DNA of 64,000 nucleotides from Thamnaconus septentrionalis. Taxonomy: Eukaryota > Chordata > Actinopteri > Tetraodontiformes > Monacanthidae. A program made the translations under genes and the position numbers. The stretch is taken from NCBI GenBank assembly GCA_009823395.1, contig CM020514.1:2299966-2363965 (forward strand), read 5' to 3'. Positions 20,661 to 31,079 of the stretch are shown piece after piece; the first letter of the stretch is position 1; each line of letters starts with the position of its first letter. Below the pieces are notes generated by a model. It did no database searches, was not told the DNA's origin, and saw only the letters and a program-made list of their open reading frames with translations.

Positions 20661-23600
20661 TACAGTTTCCATTTACCAGTAAAAGATAACAAAGAGTAAC
20701 GTGCTTCTCAGAGTCAGACTCTCAAACGTATCGTGCTCCAGCTGGTGGTGATGTTTACTATTTTAATTTACTGTATGCAGCTAAAGGAAGGCCATTGCAC
20801 TTTAATTGTATAATGACAATAAAGGAATTCAATTCAACAAGTCAAAAACTCTCCGTATAGTCTACAGGCCAGCAGGGTGCGCTATGACTTTGTTTGTTGA
20901 ACAAAATAATAATGATAATAATAAATAAATCACTCACATCCTGACTTATTTCGATCTTGCAAAAGTTGCATGTTCGCTCGTTTGATATTAACCTTAGAGT
21001 TTTTGAAGGTGGATGCATTCTGTTTATAAGGGTGCATGATGACGACCGAATCTTGCTTCCTCCCGCTGCTGCAGCCACTCCACTGTGTGTGGACTGAACC
21101 CTTTTTAAAGGGCTAATTGGGGCCTCAGGAACACCCATTGTTCTTTTGTTAATGCAAAGTTCAGTCTGTCAACCACTTAATTCAGCCGCGGTGACTTTCA
21201 GTGTGGGATTAATTAATTTGACACGAAAAACAATAACAGTTAGTGCAGGGATCAATGCTGTAGTGGGGCCCCCTGGTGGTCCGACTTGCTCTTGAAAGGT
21301 GAAAAGATGGATGAGAGGTATTTGTTTTTTGTTCTTTTGTTGCTTTCAGGACCATTGTCATGACTTCCTGTTTTAGACTGGTGCTCCTTGTCTTCCCCTT
21401 GTGTTAGTGAGTTTTTCACGCTGTCCTAGATGTGATTGTGTATGATTTTCACCTTGCCTCTGACTGACCCATCACCTGTGTTTCCCAAATAGTCCTTAGT
21501 CTGGTGTTAGGTTGTCGTTTATGGCCAATGTAAGGGTGCGTTTCCACTGGCGCGTCTTGGCTCAAAGTCGGGTCAGCTCGGCTTGGTTTGCGAGCTTTTC
21601 CACCGGCCCAACATGGCGTCAACCTTTACCATTTTGGTTCCTGCCCAGCTGGGGTTCCAAGCAAGCAGAGCACGGACCAAAATGGCGACGTTAGCACAGA
21701 GCAGGGCACTGATTGGGTAAGAGTTTTGACGAAGGACAAGTGCGAATCATTCACGAGAACCAAAACCACCATTTTCAAATTTAAAGGCTTCTGAAACTGC
21801 GGCATGGGTGGAGGAAGAGCAACGGGAGAATGGCCTTGACTTGTCCTGTCTGGCCATAATGACAAGCAGAGATGTGTCTGAATGTCTTTATGATGGCTGG
21901 CAATTTTCATTTTAAGGCTATTTGCAAAGTACAACCGCTGTCTCATGTGGATAAACTGTTAACCGCCACCGCTAACTCCCTTGAACTGCTTGTGTTGTGT
22001 TCGCTGGCAGCGAAACTTAAGAGATTCGCTGCCTCATAATTTTCTTTTCTTAGAGCGATTTTAACGCTCGCTAGCGAGTTAACATTGGTTGAATACAGCA
22101 GAATAGGTGAATAAGTGGCTACCGTGTGATGTAATTGTCGTAACTAAAGTTTAAATGTATATTTTCACTGAAGACCAACTGTGTGTGGAGTCATTGCACC
22201 AAAAAAGTGCTCACATTTTTTTTTTTTTTTTTTTTGGCCAGGGCGAATTGGACTGAATTTGTGCAATTTGGCTCAATACCAAATCAGCCACATAACCGTT
22301 GGGCTTGACTGACATCTGAGTTCTTCAGCCTTGGCTCTCGTAGCGCTGCAGGTTGTTATCAGGTTAGTATCAGGATGACTTGTCAGGACTCAACGAAACT
22401 TCACCGCAAAGACAACTGACATGCACATTGCGTGTCAATTTTTTCAATACTGCTCAGTGTGGTTTTAACTTAGCGTGTTCAGATCATCAGAACTCAGCCA
22501 GCATAAACTGTTGAAAGGTAGAAACATGCACGTAGCCACGCACAAAATCAATCAGCCACTAATCTATCGGGATCTTTCATTGATAACAGCAGAGAAGGGA
22601 GATTAGCAAAGGAGAAAGTGGTGAATTTGGCTGATGGAATCCAAATGCAATCAGTGAAAGGTGAAGCTGAGCTGGAGAAGCAACATAATAACTCACTTGG
22701 GCATAAAACAGAGATCTTGAATGGTACCTACTACACTATTTAATATATTTAAAAATCAAGCTGAAGGGAAAAAATATAAGCAGAAGAGGCAAAACTGTTT
22801 TTGGCGTTTCAATAAGATGGTTCTCCTAGGACATCTGTGAAAATCCGTGCAGCAAAAGTTAATATTTGCCTCTGATTCTTTTGGGAATGCACATGGGCCA
22901 GCCAGCCAGCCAGCCTCCGAAATTCCGACTTCTCTTACAGAGCGTGTCACTGGCAACACAGGCCGATGCTGTTTAAGCTGAGCAGCTCAAGAATGTTTTT
23001 TTCCCCCCCTTAACTGAATGAATCTGACGTGAAGATGGAGAGAAGATGTTAAGATCTTTCTTGTGTAGGAAAATAGCAGGTTTGGAAAAGAGCCGCAAAA
23101 ATAGGACATGTAGCAGCAGGATAATTGCTGAGATTTGCTGCTCAAACGACGACTCGCTCATCTGAAGTCGTCGAGGAGATAGTCAGAGCGGCTCCTTTTT
23201 TTTTTTTTTTTTCTTTTTCAAAACTGTCATCCTTTGAGAAGATTTTTTTTCCGGCACAGAGCCACGCTGTGTTGGGGAGACAGTTTAGGGAATTTGGGCC
23301 AAACTTTTGATTCACTCCCAAGATGTGTGGAAATGAAAAAGAGCAACTTTTAAAGTATGATGAACAACTCTTTTCTCGGATGGCACCAAACCAGCAGGTC
23401 TCCATTGAGCAGCACGACGAGCGGAAGCTTTATCTTTTTGATTACATCTACAGGCGAAAACAATTCCTCAAATCAATTAAAAGTAAACATAACGGCATCG
23501 TGAATGCCTGTTTTCCTCCTGTTCTCTAAATACTAATTATTATTATTACCTTGGCATGAAAATATTGATCAAATTATAATTGAATTCATTATGCAGTTTC

Positions 23601-23739
23601 CCCTCTGAGCAACAGGGCAAACTATTTTTTCCAAACATTCACTTGTATTAAATATTGCAGCGACGTCTCGCTGGCAAATTTAGCAACTGCTGGGGAACAA
23701 AGGAAAGAAACACAGAGAGGAATTGTTTCCTAGAGTTGC
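20661..23739. other. Unannotated DNA with a possible MITE end and retroposon tail
   Basis: TAATTGTATAATGACAATAAAGG at 20802-20825 looks like a retroposon 3' end. GGGTGCGTTTCCACTGGCGCG near 21533 resembles one end of a fish MITE, but no matching far end was established. Long T runs are at 22217-22236 and 23199-23211. (CCAG)n at 22895-22914. No coding exon is recognised. Confidence 0.4.
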
Positions 23740-24104
23740 AGGTCTAGTGCAATATTTCGCTTGATTTATGATTTTGGTAAAAGCTTAATATACTGCCCAT
23801 AAAAACATTAATAAAAGTGGATGATGGCAGTACCATAAAGGCAATTTGTTTTTCCTACCCTTAGAATGGTAAATGAATATCAATTGATCAAGGGTCTTGC
23901 TCCCACTTACAATAGCTGTCATCTTTCACCACCATATTTCTAAGGAAGCCTGGTGTGGACAATCCATCCCACCTGACAGCACGTTTCATAATTAGGGTGA
24001 ACGCTCGCGTCTTCCAATAAACTTAAGAAGAAGAAGGTGGACGAGGTATCCAGGTTCGGGTGCGCAGGCCGCGGTAGTTCACTGGCAAGCTCAGGAGAGG
24101 GAGG

Positions 24105-24159
<55 letters not shown>

Positions 24160-24242
24160 CGCTGCAATCTAAAATGTAACCGCTTGATGATGTTGCTGTT
24201 TCTTCTTCAAAATCTCCAAATATTACACACTCAACCTTTAAA
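23740..24242 (+). mobile_element. MITE family M1, copy 1, with (AT)n expansion
   Basis: The left end AGGTCTAGTGCAATATTTCG and right end (reverse complement AGGTTGAGTGTGTAATATTTGG) are inverted repeats. Family-specific internal blocks occur in order: TACTGCCCATAAAAACATTA, TTTTCCTACCCTTAGAA, AGGGTCTTGCTCCCA, CACCATATTTCTAAGGAAGCC, GTATCCAGGTTCGGGTGCG and TGTTGCTGTTTCTTCTTC. An (AT)25 tract at 24108-24158 occupies a position where other copies lack it. No coding potential. Confidence 0.88.
24108..24158 (+). repeat. (AT)n microsatellite inside MITE
   Basis: About 25 uninterrupted AT units. Confidence 0.97.
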
Positions 24243-24589
24243 GGCGCAATGACCAATTCTCATCATTGTCACAAGGAAATGGAAGAAAAATTGGTATGTG
24301 AAGCGCTAGTGGCATTATTTCATCTGGGATAGAGCGTCACCTCACACAATCTCTCTGTCTGTCAATTTCCTATTGATTTGCCCCATCACTTATATCTTTT
24401 TTTTTTTTTTTTCCTCATTAAAGCAACCTTCTAGATTTACCTGGGAGCGAGGGAGCTGCCTAACGACCCAATGAAATGATCCTGTTCCTCGTCAGAATGA
24501 CATTCCCACGCTTGCCTGGATCGTATACTTATATCGCCACCCCACATTTTCCTTTGATGCTTTGCGTATGTCCGAGATTAGGGAGGGGG

Positions 24590-25081
24590 CGGAGCGATGG
24601 AAAGGGGAGAGGAGGCGCGGCTTCGGAGCCTTTCTGTTTCGGTTAATGCGCGGCGCTCAGCTGTGCAAAGGCATATCAAAATCCTTTCAACACAGAGAGG
24701 TCAAAGCTGAGACTGAGAGTTGATGGAAAAGATTGTGTCTTCGAATGACGATCAACATTGACTTTGGTTTCCAGATGTGTGGACATCATGTTTAAATACC
24801 GGGGAAAATGCGGGACGCCGTGGGATCTCTCTCACCCTCTCTCTCTAGTCTCGGAGCGAGCCAGAGGGCACAGCCCCGTGCCACCCGCTCCGATCTGTGG
24901 CGGCGCTCTGATGGAATTTCCTCTGCGCTCATTTTCCCATGATGTAATGACCCCGATATTCCTCACTCACTCGAAACAGTGTGTAGGAGCAGACGCCCCT
25001 GACACTCAGGTCGCTGTTAGCTCTTGAAATTGGGTTGGCTGTGCTAACCGGTGCCCTCGCTGCACCCACCGAGATAAAGGT
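24590..25081 (+). promoter_or_regulatory. CpG-containing stretch ending in consensus splice donor
   Basis: A locally CpG-containing stretch (GGCGCGGCTTCGG, GCGCGGCGCTCAG at 24613-24660) is followed downstream by AAAG/GTGAGTC at 25077-25084, a near-perfect 5' splice site. It could be a non-coding first exon of an unannotated transcript. The 89-codon frame at 24758-25027 has no recognised domain. Inference only. Confidence 0.25.
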
Positions 25082-25084
25082 GAG

Positions 25085-26733
25085 TCTGGTCTTGTTCATC
25101 ATCTGATCATCTGAGTTTTTCAAACTGTTCAGTGAAGTGGTCTATATGTGTTACAAAATAAACTACCTTTTTTTTTTTGGGGGTGTGGGGGGGTTTCCCC
25201 AAGTGGTAAAATTGCAAAACTGGACTTTTCAGATTTATGGCCTGCTGGTGCTGAACTGGTACAGCTTGTACGTCTCCATGGAAGGTGGTTTCTCTGCTAA
25301 TATCTTTTAGCCCCCAAAGAATCACAAAATGAACAATAACAATACAAAGGAATGGAATTTTTTTTTTTCCCTCTCAATATTACCCCTTGGCGACTGTTAG
25401 CTGGGCCTTTAAAGATGCTCACAAGCTCTGTGGCTTTTGGTTTTGACTGCTCTCAAGAGCACCAATACATTGCCATACCTGGATTTTACTCTTACAAAGG
25501 GAGCATAAAAACTCTTTGGCAGCTCCTGCTTGCAAAGAATCACTCTGAGTCCTTTCATTGAACACAATCCATCCTTCTGTTATGTCTTTTTTTTTTTTTT
25601 TTTAAACCTAAAAAAGTGAGAAACATCCATAACGTCTCCTGATTCCGCGCCTCGGCTGCAGAGGCTCACCCGCTTCATGAATATACCTGTGTGTTTTTGC
25701 TGGGCTGAATTCTGGCTCTTCAAAGCCATCGTTCTCCGTCCCAGCAGCTTTCCCCCCTGAAGAAATGAATTAATCTCTCCTCTGTCGTATTCCATTTGGC
25801 TCGTGTAACACTCGCAGTCCTTCCGCTCCATCAGGCTCCTGTCGCGAACACCAAGTTTAATAATGAAAAAAAAGAAAGAAAAAAAAAGAGAAAAAGTCAT
25901 AACTTCGCAAACAATGAAATGTAGGACAAGATTTTGCGAGAGGAGCGGGAAGGCTGATCCCACTCTGCAAAGGGGTTTTACATACTTCTTGTTGTGTTAT
26001 TATTTTTGTTTAAATAAAAAAAAAAAAACAACTAAAGGAAAAAAAAGAAAAGAAAAAAAAGAGCTGCCATGAATGTACACAGCACGCTCCACAGGGAGTT
26101 GATCATCAAATCAGAGAGTGGCTGGGTGAGCTGGTCGGTTTCTAACCCAGGGTTGGTCCTGTTTGGACTGGATGAGACGGACGCCGGAATAAAGGTTTGC
26201 AGCGAGGGGTTAAAATATACTCAGCCACTTATAAAATGTACACAGCAGGGGTCCCAGACACCGAGGCAACACCTGCTGGCTCTAATGTGAAAGCTCCCTG
26301 CTGGGTTCAGGAGGCACCTGGTGCACTTAATTATTCATCTCAGTCCCCATCATTTTAATGTCTCGGGGCTTTGGGGGCTCTCTTTGATTTAAATTGGAGC
26401 CCTGCTCAACACGATCTGTGCTCCGTTTTACGCAAAATGTTGAGAGACTGGATGCTGCAGGAAGCTTTTAGTCGGATTGACGAAGGTAAATGAATGTGAG
26501 CAGCATCGGTGTCCATGTTCTTCAAGCACAGTTTTTCCTGTCTCCTAGCACAGTCTGAACATAGATTGCATTTGAAGTTTCACAAATAAGCCGCTTAATG
26601 AGAACCTCAAAAGTCGATAAGTCTTTTTTGCATTGGCATGCGCCTCACTATTTACACCTACTTCCTTAAATATTGAATTTACAGGGCAGTCAGTCAATGC
26701 CCCATAAGCTAAATGTCACCAAGAAGGGCAGTA
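25085..26733. other. Unannotated intergenic DNA
   Basis: No gene or repeat family is recognised. T- and A-rich homopolymer tracts occur at 25164-25180, 25357-25370, 25587-25603, 25864-25896 and 26017-26061. Confidence 0.45.
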
Positions 26734-26774
26734 ACAGATTTCCAAGCGCTGGCGATAGGTGCTCGGAAATCTGT
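26734..26774. other. 41-nt hairpin
   Basis: ACAGATTTCC (26734-26743) and GGAAATCTGT (26765-26774) are perfect inverted repeats. The stem can extend inward through AGCGCT / GGTGCT with wobble pairs and one mismatch, leaving a loop of about 7 nt. No flanking MITE ends are visible. Confidence 0.6.
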
Positions 26775-27020
26775 GGTAATATTTTGAACCAACATTCCCT
26801 TACTTTATTTCCTAAAGTAACATTCTAAAAAAAAAAAAAAAAAAGTAACAAGTGAGCAAGACAAACCAGCAACAACAAACAGCAACATTTATCTGCTTTT
26901 CGTACTGATCACCTGTTATTCCAGGTAGGGAGTTCAACAAACTGGGAAAACTCTGTATCCGATTCCAGAACAGCCAATCCACTCTGAGTGTGTATACCTT
27001 GAATTAAGTGCACAACCACA

Positions 27021-27053
27021 ATAATAATAATAATAATAATATAATAATAATAA
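27021..27053 (+). repeat. (AAT)n microsatellite
   Basis: AAT trinucleotide run with one slip near 27041. Confidence 0.95.
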
Positions 27054-27263
27054 CCGAAAACATAATTTATGGAACCCCGATACCTCTTGTCCTGACCAAC
27101 CAAGGCAGGACAAGAAGAAGCAATCAATTTAAGTCGACCTGGAGGATCTCATGAATTTGTAAAGAGAATATGAACATATATTTGGAAGACAAAGTAATAC
27201 TACTAAAGCTGTCAAGAAGAGAGAGGCAGCATTGGAGAAAATCATTCTCCAACTACGAACTGT

Positions 27264-27986
27264 AGGCCTGTTACGACCAGCTCGTGAGGGGAAAGGGAAG
27301 TAACATAAAAACCAGGTGTAACGTGGTTTAACAAAAGTTATTTATTACAAAAAATAAGAATGGCGGAAATAAACAAAGGTTGAGGTGGTCAAGGAACTTA
27401 ATGGGTGCTGGTAAAAATAGGGGGAGAAGAAAGAACAAAAAGAGACTTCTTAGAAGTTTTAAAGTACCTAACCTATTTGGTAAAAAGAAGGAAACCAAAA
27501 CCCTAATTACCTACTCTAACTAACCAACAAAGGAAATACAGAACTTAACAGCACCCATCTCTAGTGTGGCTAACAAAGGATCTAAGGTGAAGTGCATGAG
27601 GAAATGTGCAGGTAAACTAAAGTTCCTCTTGCGTTCTCAACCAAAAACCCAAACTAAAGCCTCAAACAAAACAACAAGGTTCAACAGTCAACTGTTACAA
27701 AGTTCGGAGGCACACGAGCTTGGCCGCCTACAGCCAGCTCCCGAATGAAGGTCGGCCCGCGTCTTTATTTCCTCCCTCTTTCCCGGCGCCTTTGACTTGA
27801 TTGGCTGGGAAGGATTCTTCGGGCAGGTTCAGCCCTTGACGGCACAGGTGCGCGGCATCTAGAACGAACGCACTCTCAACCACGCCCATACACCCACACA
27901 CACACACACACACACACACGCATACACAGAGCAAGAGAGAGGCACACACACACTATCCCGGAAACGGCAGCGGCCGTAACAAGGCC
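27264..27986 (-). mobile_element. Solo LTR with 5-bp target duplication
   Basis: The element runs 27269-27981 (713 bp). It starts TGTTACGACC and ends GGCCGTAACA, giving TG...CA termini within the short inverted repeat TGTTACG/CGTAACA. The direct repeats AGGCC at 27264-27268 and 27982-27986 are identical. There is no adjacent internal region, so it is a solo LTR left by recombination. Orientation is probably minus: on that strand an AATAAATAAC-type polyadenylation sequence lies near the 3' end (about 27345-27336). A (CA)n tract at 27893-27918 lies inside. The retrotransposon family is not identified. Confidence 0.88.
27893..27918 (+). repeat. (CA)n microsatellite inside LTR
   Basis: Thirteen or so CA units, followed by further CA-rich sequence to 27952. 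Confidence 0.9.
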
Positions 27987-28339
27987 GCTGACATTTTACA
28001 AAGCCTCCTTCTCCCCTAACAAACAAACAGAAACACAGTGTTTCAACCTTTATGCCTACCTCTTGCCTAATATGCTGCTCAGTAACATTTGAGTTCTACT
28101 CATAAAAAAGAAAGAAGGCAGAGGCCTGAAAAACAGGTGAAAGGAGCTGGCCCTGAGCCAGAATGATGGACGACCAGTGGCTGAATGCTTTCCTGAGGGC
28201 AGCTCATATGAGGCACTCACTTCCCTCCACAATAGTGCAGATGTAAGATGCGAGCGTGGTTCACCACCACATCCCAAAACCTATCAAAATAGAACATCCT
28301 GCATGTATAAGTGCTCAATACTCACACCTTGCAACATAT

Positions 28340-28660
28340 GGTAGCGTGGAATATACTGAAACGGAATTGTCTTCATCAGGAGGAGGCGTAGGAGGATGTT
28401 GAAACATTGTCTGCTGCCACAGAGATTGATCCAGAGGGGCCTCGAGGTATAGATCTTAATAATACGACGCACGGCTACTGACAGTCTGCGACGCATTCAC
28501 ATTTCTTTACATCTTTGTGTTGAACTTTAGTTTGACATGTGCACTGGATGATGGGAATTAATGCATGGAAGAAACAACTAGCGCGTTTTTCTCCTTCTGG
28601 ACAGAGCATGGGCTGGTCATCACTAGGAGGAGGAGGGTCCATTAACCTCCACAGCACAGC
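28340..28660 (+). pseudogene. Two-exon acidic coding relic, copy 2
   Basis: ACATTGTCTGCTGCCACAGA at 28404-28423 matches the copy at 20330-20660 (TTTGTCTGCTGCCACAGA), and CAGAGGGGCCTCGAG/GTATAG keeps the exon edge with a better donor. Downstream, AGGAGGAGGAGGGTCC at 28623-28638 matches the second exon start of copy 1. Reading frames are destroyed by stops and indels. Both copies are on the plus strand. Confidence 0.45.
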
Positions 28661-30944
28661 TTGACAGTGAGATGTTCAGTAAATGCAAGGTTCATTCTGC
28701 ATGTAGGGCTGTGGAATTTGAATGTTAGCAGCTCCTTATTAAAAAGATGGCAGGAACAGACAAAGATATGGTGTAGCTGGGCCACCAGATCAGGAAGGAA
28801 GACTTGGAATTCAATTACTTGAATGCCAGGTGAGGTGGGTGCATTGTCAAAAGTGAAATTCTTTAACTTTAGAACAATATTACCAACAATGACTGTTGCG
28901 ATTGTACTTTATAGGGAATAAAGAAGACCGAATGAAATGTGAATTACTTGCGCTTTGACTGGTTTCAATTAAAAACACCCCTGAAGGCCCATGCCATTGT
29001 TTATTTTTTGTTGATTATTTGAAAAAAGTCAACTTTTTCTGTTGTTTTCTGCCTTTTTCCCCGTAAGAAACCTTGTTTTTAACATTGTCTTGGGATGAAA
29101 CAAAGAGCTGCATTTGTCTCATACTGGTTTAGGCAAAACCAAAAGCAGTAATGTAACACCGGTGTGTTACAACAGAACATGAAAGAAATTTGTTCCTTGC
29201 GCGCCAGGTTGAACAAGCTGTAAACAAGCAATTATGTGCGCATCCTGCAGCAGAGACGAGAGATTCTTCCGCGCTGATAAAAAATCTCTCCAGCTCTGAG
29301 TTCCTCATCTGAAGGAAGCTTTTGTCCGGGAACATTCTTTCAGAAAGAAAAGAATGTTTGTTTTTACTATCTATGAACAATTTTACCCATGAAAGATGCA
29401 CTTTGCTTGGGAGGTGTTATGTACTATTGTGATCATGTCTGTACACCACTCTCCAGCTTTTATGTTCCTTTTGAAAGCGTGTGAACTTACTTGGTCTCTA
29501 AATGCCCGCATCATGAACTAAACTTGACTCCAAATCACGTCCAGGTATATTACACAACCATCCCAGTGTGCGAGTTAATTAGTAAAAAAAAAAAAAGCTT
29601 ATAACATACAACACAGACTGAATGTATTACGCGCTTTCAAAGACAGCTTCTCCCTCCTTCAGAATCCACGTGGTTTGCAAATGATGGTGAAATGATCTTA
29701 GATTTCAAAAAGAGAGACTAGCACTGCTTCCCTTTCATTACAAGAGAAAAGCCATCCATTCCTCCCTGTGCTTGAACTGGAGCAAGACAAAAAAAATCTC
29801 CCACTGAGTGCTGAGTGCACAAGAGGATCTGCTGCTCGCTGTAAGACGATTATCATTAATATACTTATTTTAGGCTAAAGGGTTAATGTTTTTTTTTTTT
29901 AATCAAATATATGTCAAGCAAAAATGGTTGATCGACAGAAATAGTTCTTGTATTCCACCTTTTTTTTTTCTGATGCTGATGCTGATGATGATGCTGATGA
30001 TGACAACGTGGTCACTAACATGCCACTTGCAGCCTGTTTTGAGTGGGAGCAATGACCAGATTTATCGGCCATTCACTTCACAGCTCACAGAAGGCAGTGC
30101 TGGATGACTTGTTCCGCCTCCAGAGGAGCCAGGAGTGATCTCATTTCCAATGCATTCTCTCTACATTGCCTTGGGGTAAAACTAGAGGCATTTTTTTTTT
30201 TTTTCATCACGGCTTTCTCTTTTAAAACAGCTTCCCAGTGCCAGAAATAAAAATGACTAATGACAAAATCTTGAAAAGTACAATATGGAAGACAGTGGAT
30301 TTGTACAAGCATCTTTAGATCTTAACATAAGATAATATGCTAATAAACTAATAATAAAGAGACTAAGACCTGCACTTGAAGTCACTTGAATGTTAAAGTT
30401 ACATATTTTTCCCACATTAGGAAGTTTGTGATGAAAGAAAACTGTGCATCAGCAACACGGGGTCTATACGGGGAGTTTGGATGCCTCATTAAAAGAATTT
30501 AGTGTCAGTCCCACAAACAGTGAGTGCCCCCCCCACCCCCTTTCCTGCCTTCCTTCTGCCACCTCAGGCAGCAATAGCTGTGTACTGCATCAGCTCATGC
30601 TGCTGAAACGACGACAACATGAGAGAATAATAACAATTTGGAAAGTGCAGTTTCATAACAATTTCAAAGGTCGACATCTAAGCTGTGGTTTATTAAAACA
30701 GAAACAAAACTGATTAATTGTTGGGTACAGGTGTGCTGAGGCCTAACGTTTACCTATTTGAGGGCAGCATAACTTCATTTTCCTGCCGGAAAACAACAAT
30801 CATTTAGCAGAACGGAGTGTTGTTCCAAAGCATCTGGGAGTTGTCCGGCTGTCGTGTGGAATCAATCAATCCTGCTCCTTTGTGTTTCTTTATGACAAAT
30901 GAACAGCAGGCTGTGAGCCTTTGTCACGGCTAATCCAACTAGCC
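28661..30944. other. Unannotated intergenic DNA
   Basis: No gene is recognised. A GATGCT/GATGAT repeat lies at 29971-30003. A runs are at 29584-29597 and T runs at 29888-29899 and 30190-30204. (C)n-rich sequence lies at 30527-30540. Confidence 0.45.
29971..30003 (+). repeat. (GATGCT)n / (GATGAT)n short repeat
   Basis: Imperfect trinucleotide/hexanucleotide run. Confidence 0.85.
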
Positions 30945-31079
30945 AAGGCATGGTCAAACTATGGCCTGTGGGCCATATTTGGCCCATTAAGTTTTAAATC
31001 CGGCCCACCAAACAATTAAATTATAGTAGTAGTAAGTAAGTCATAAAATACATTTTCTTCAGTGTTTTAAGAGTCTTTG

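Noticed and set aside
21530..22300. Possible MITE starting GGGTGCGTTTCCACTGG
   Set aside because: The left end looks familiar, but no matching right end or target duplication could be found, so it is not called as an element.
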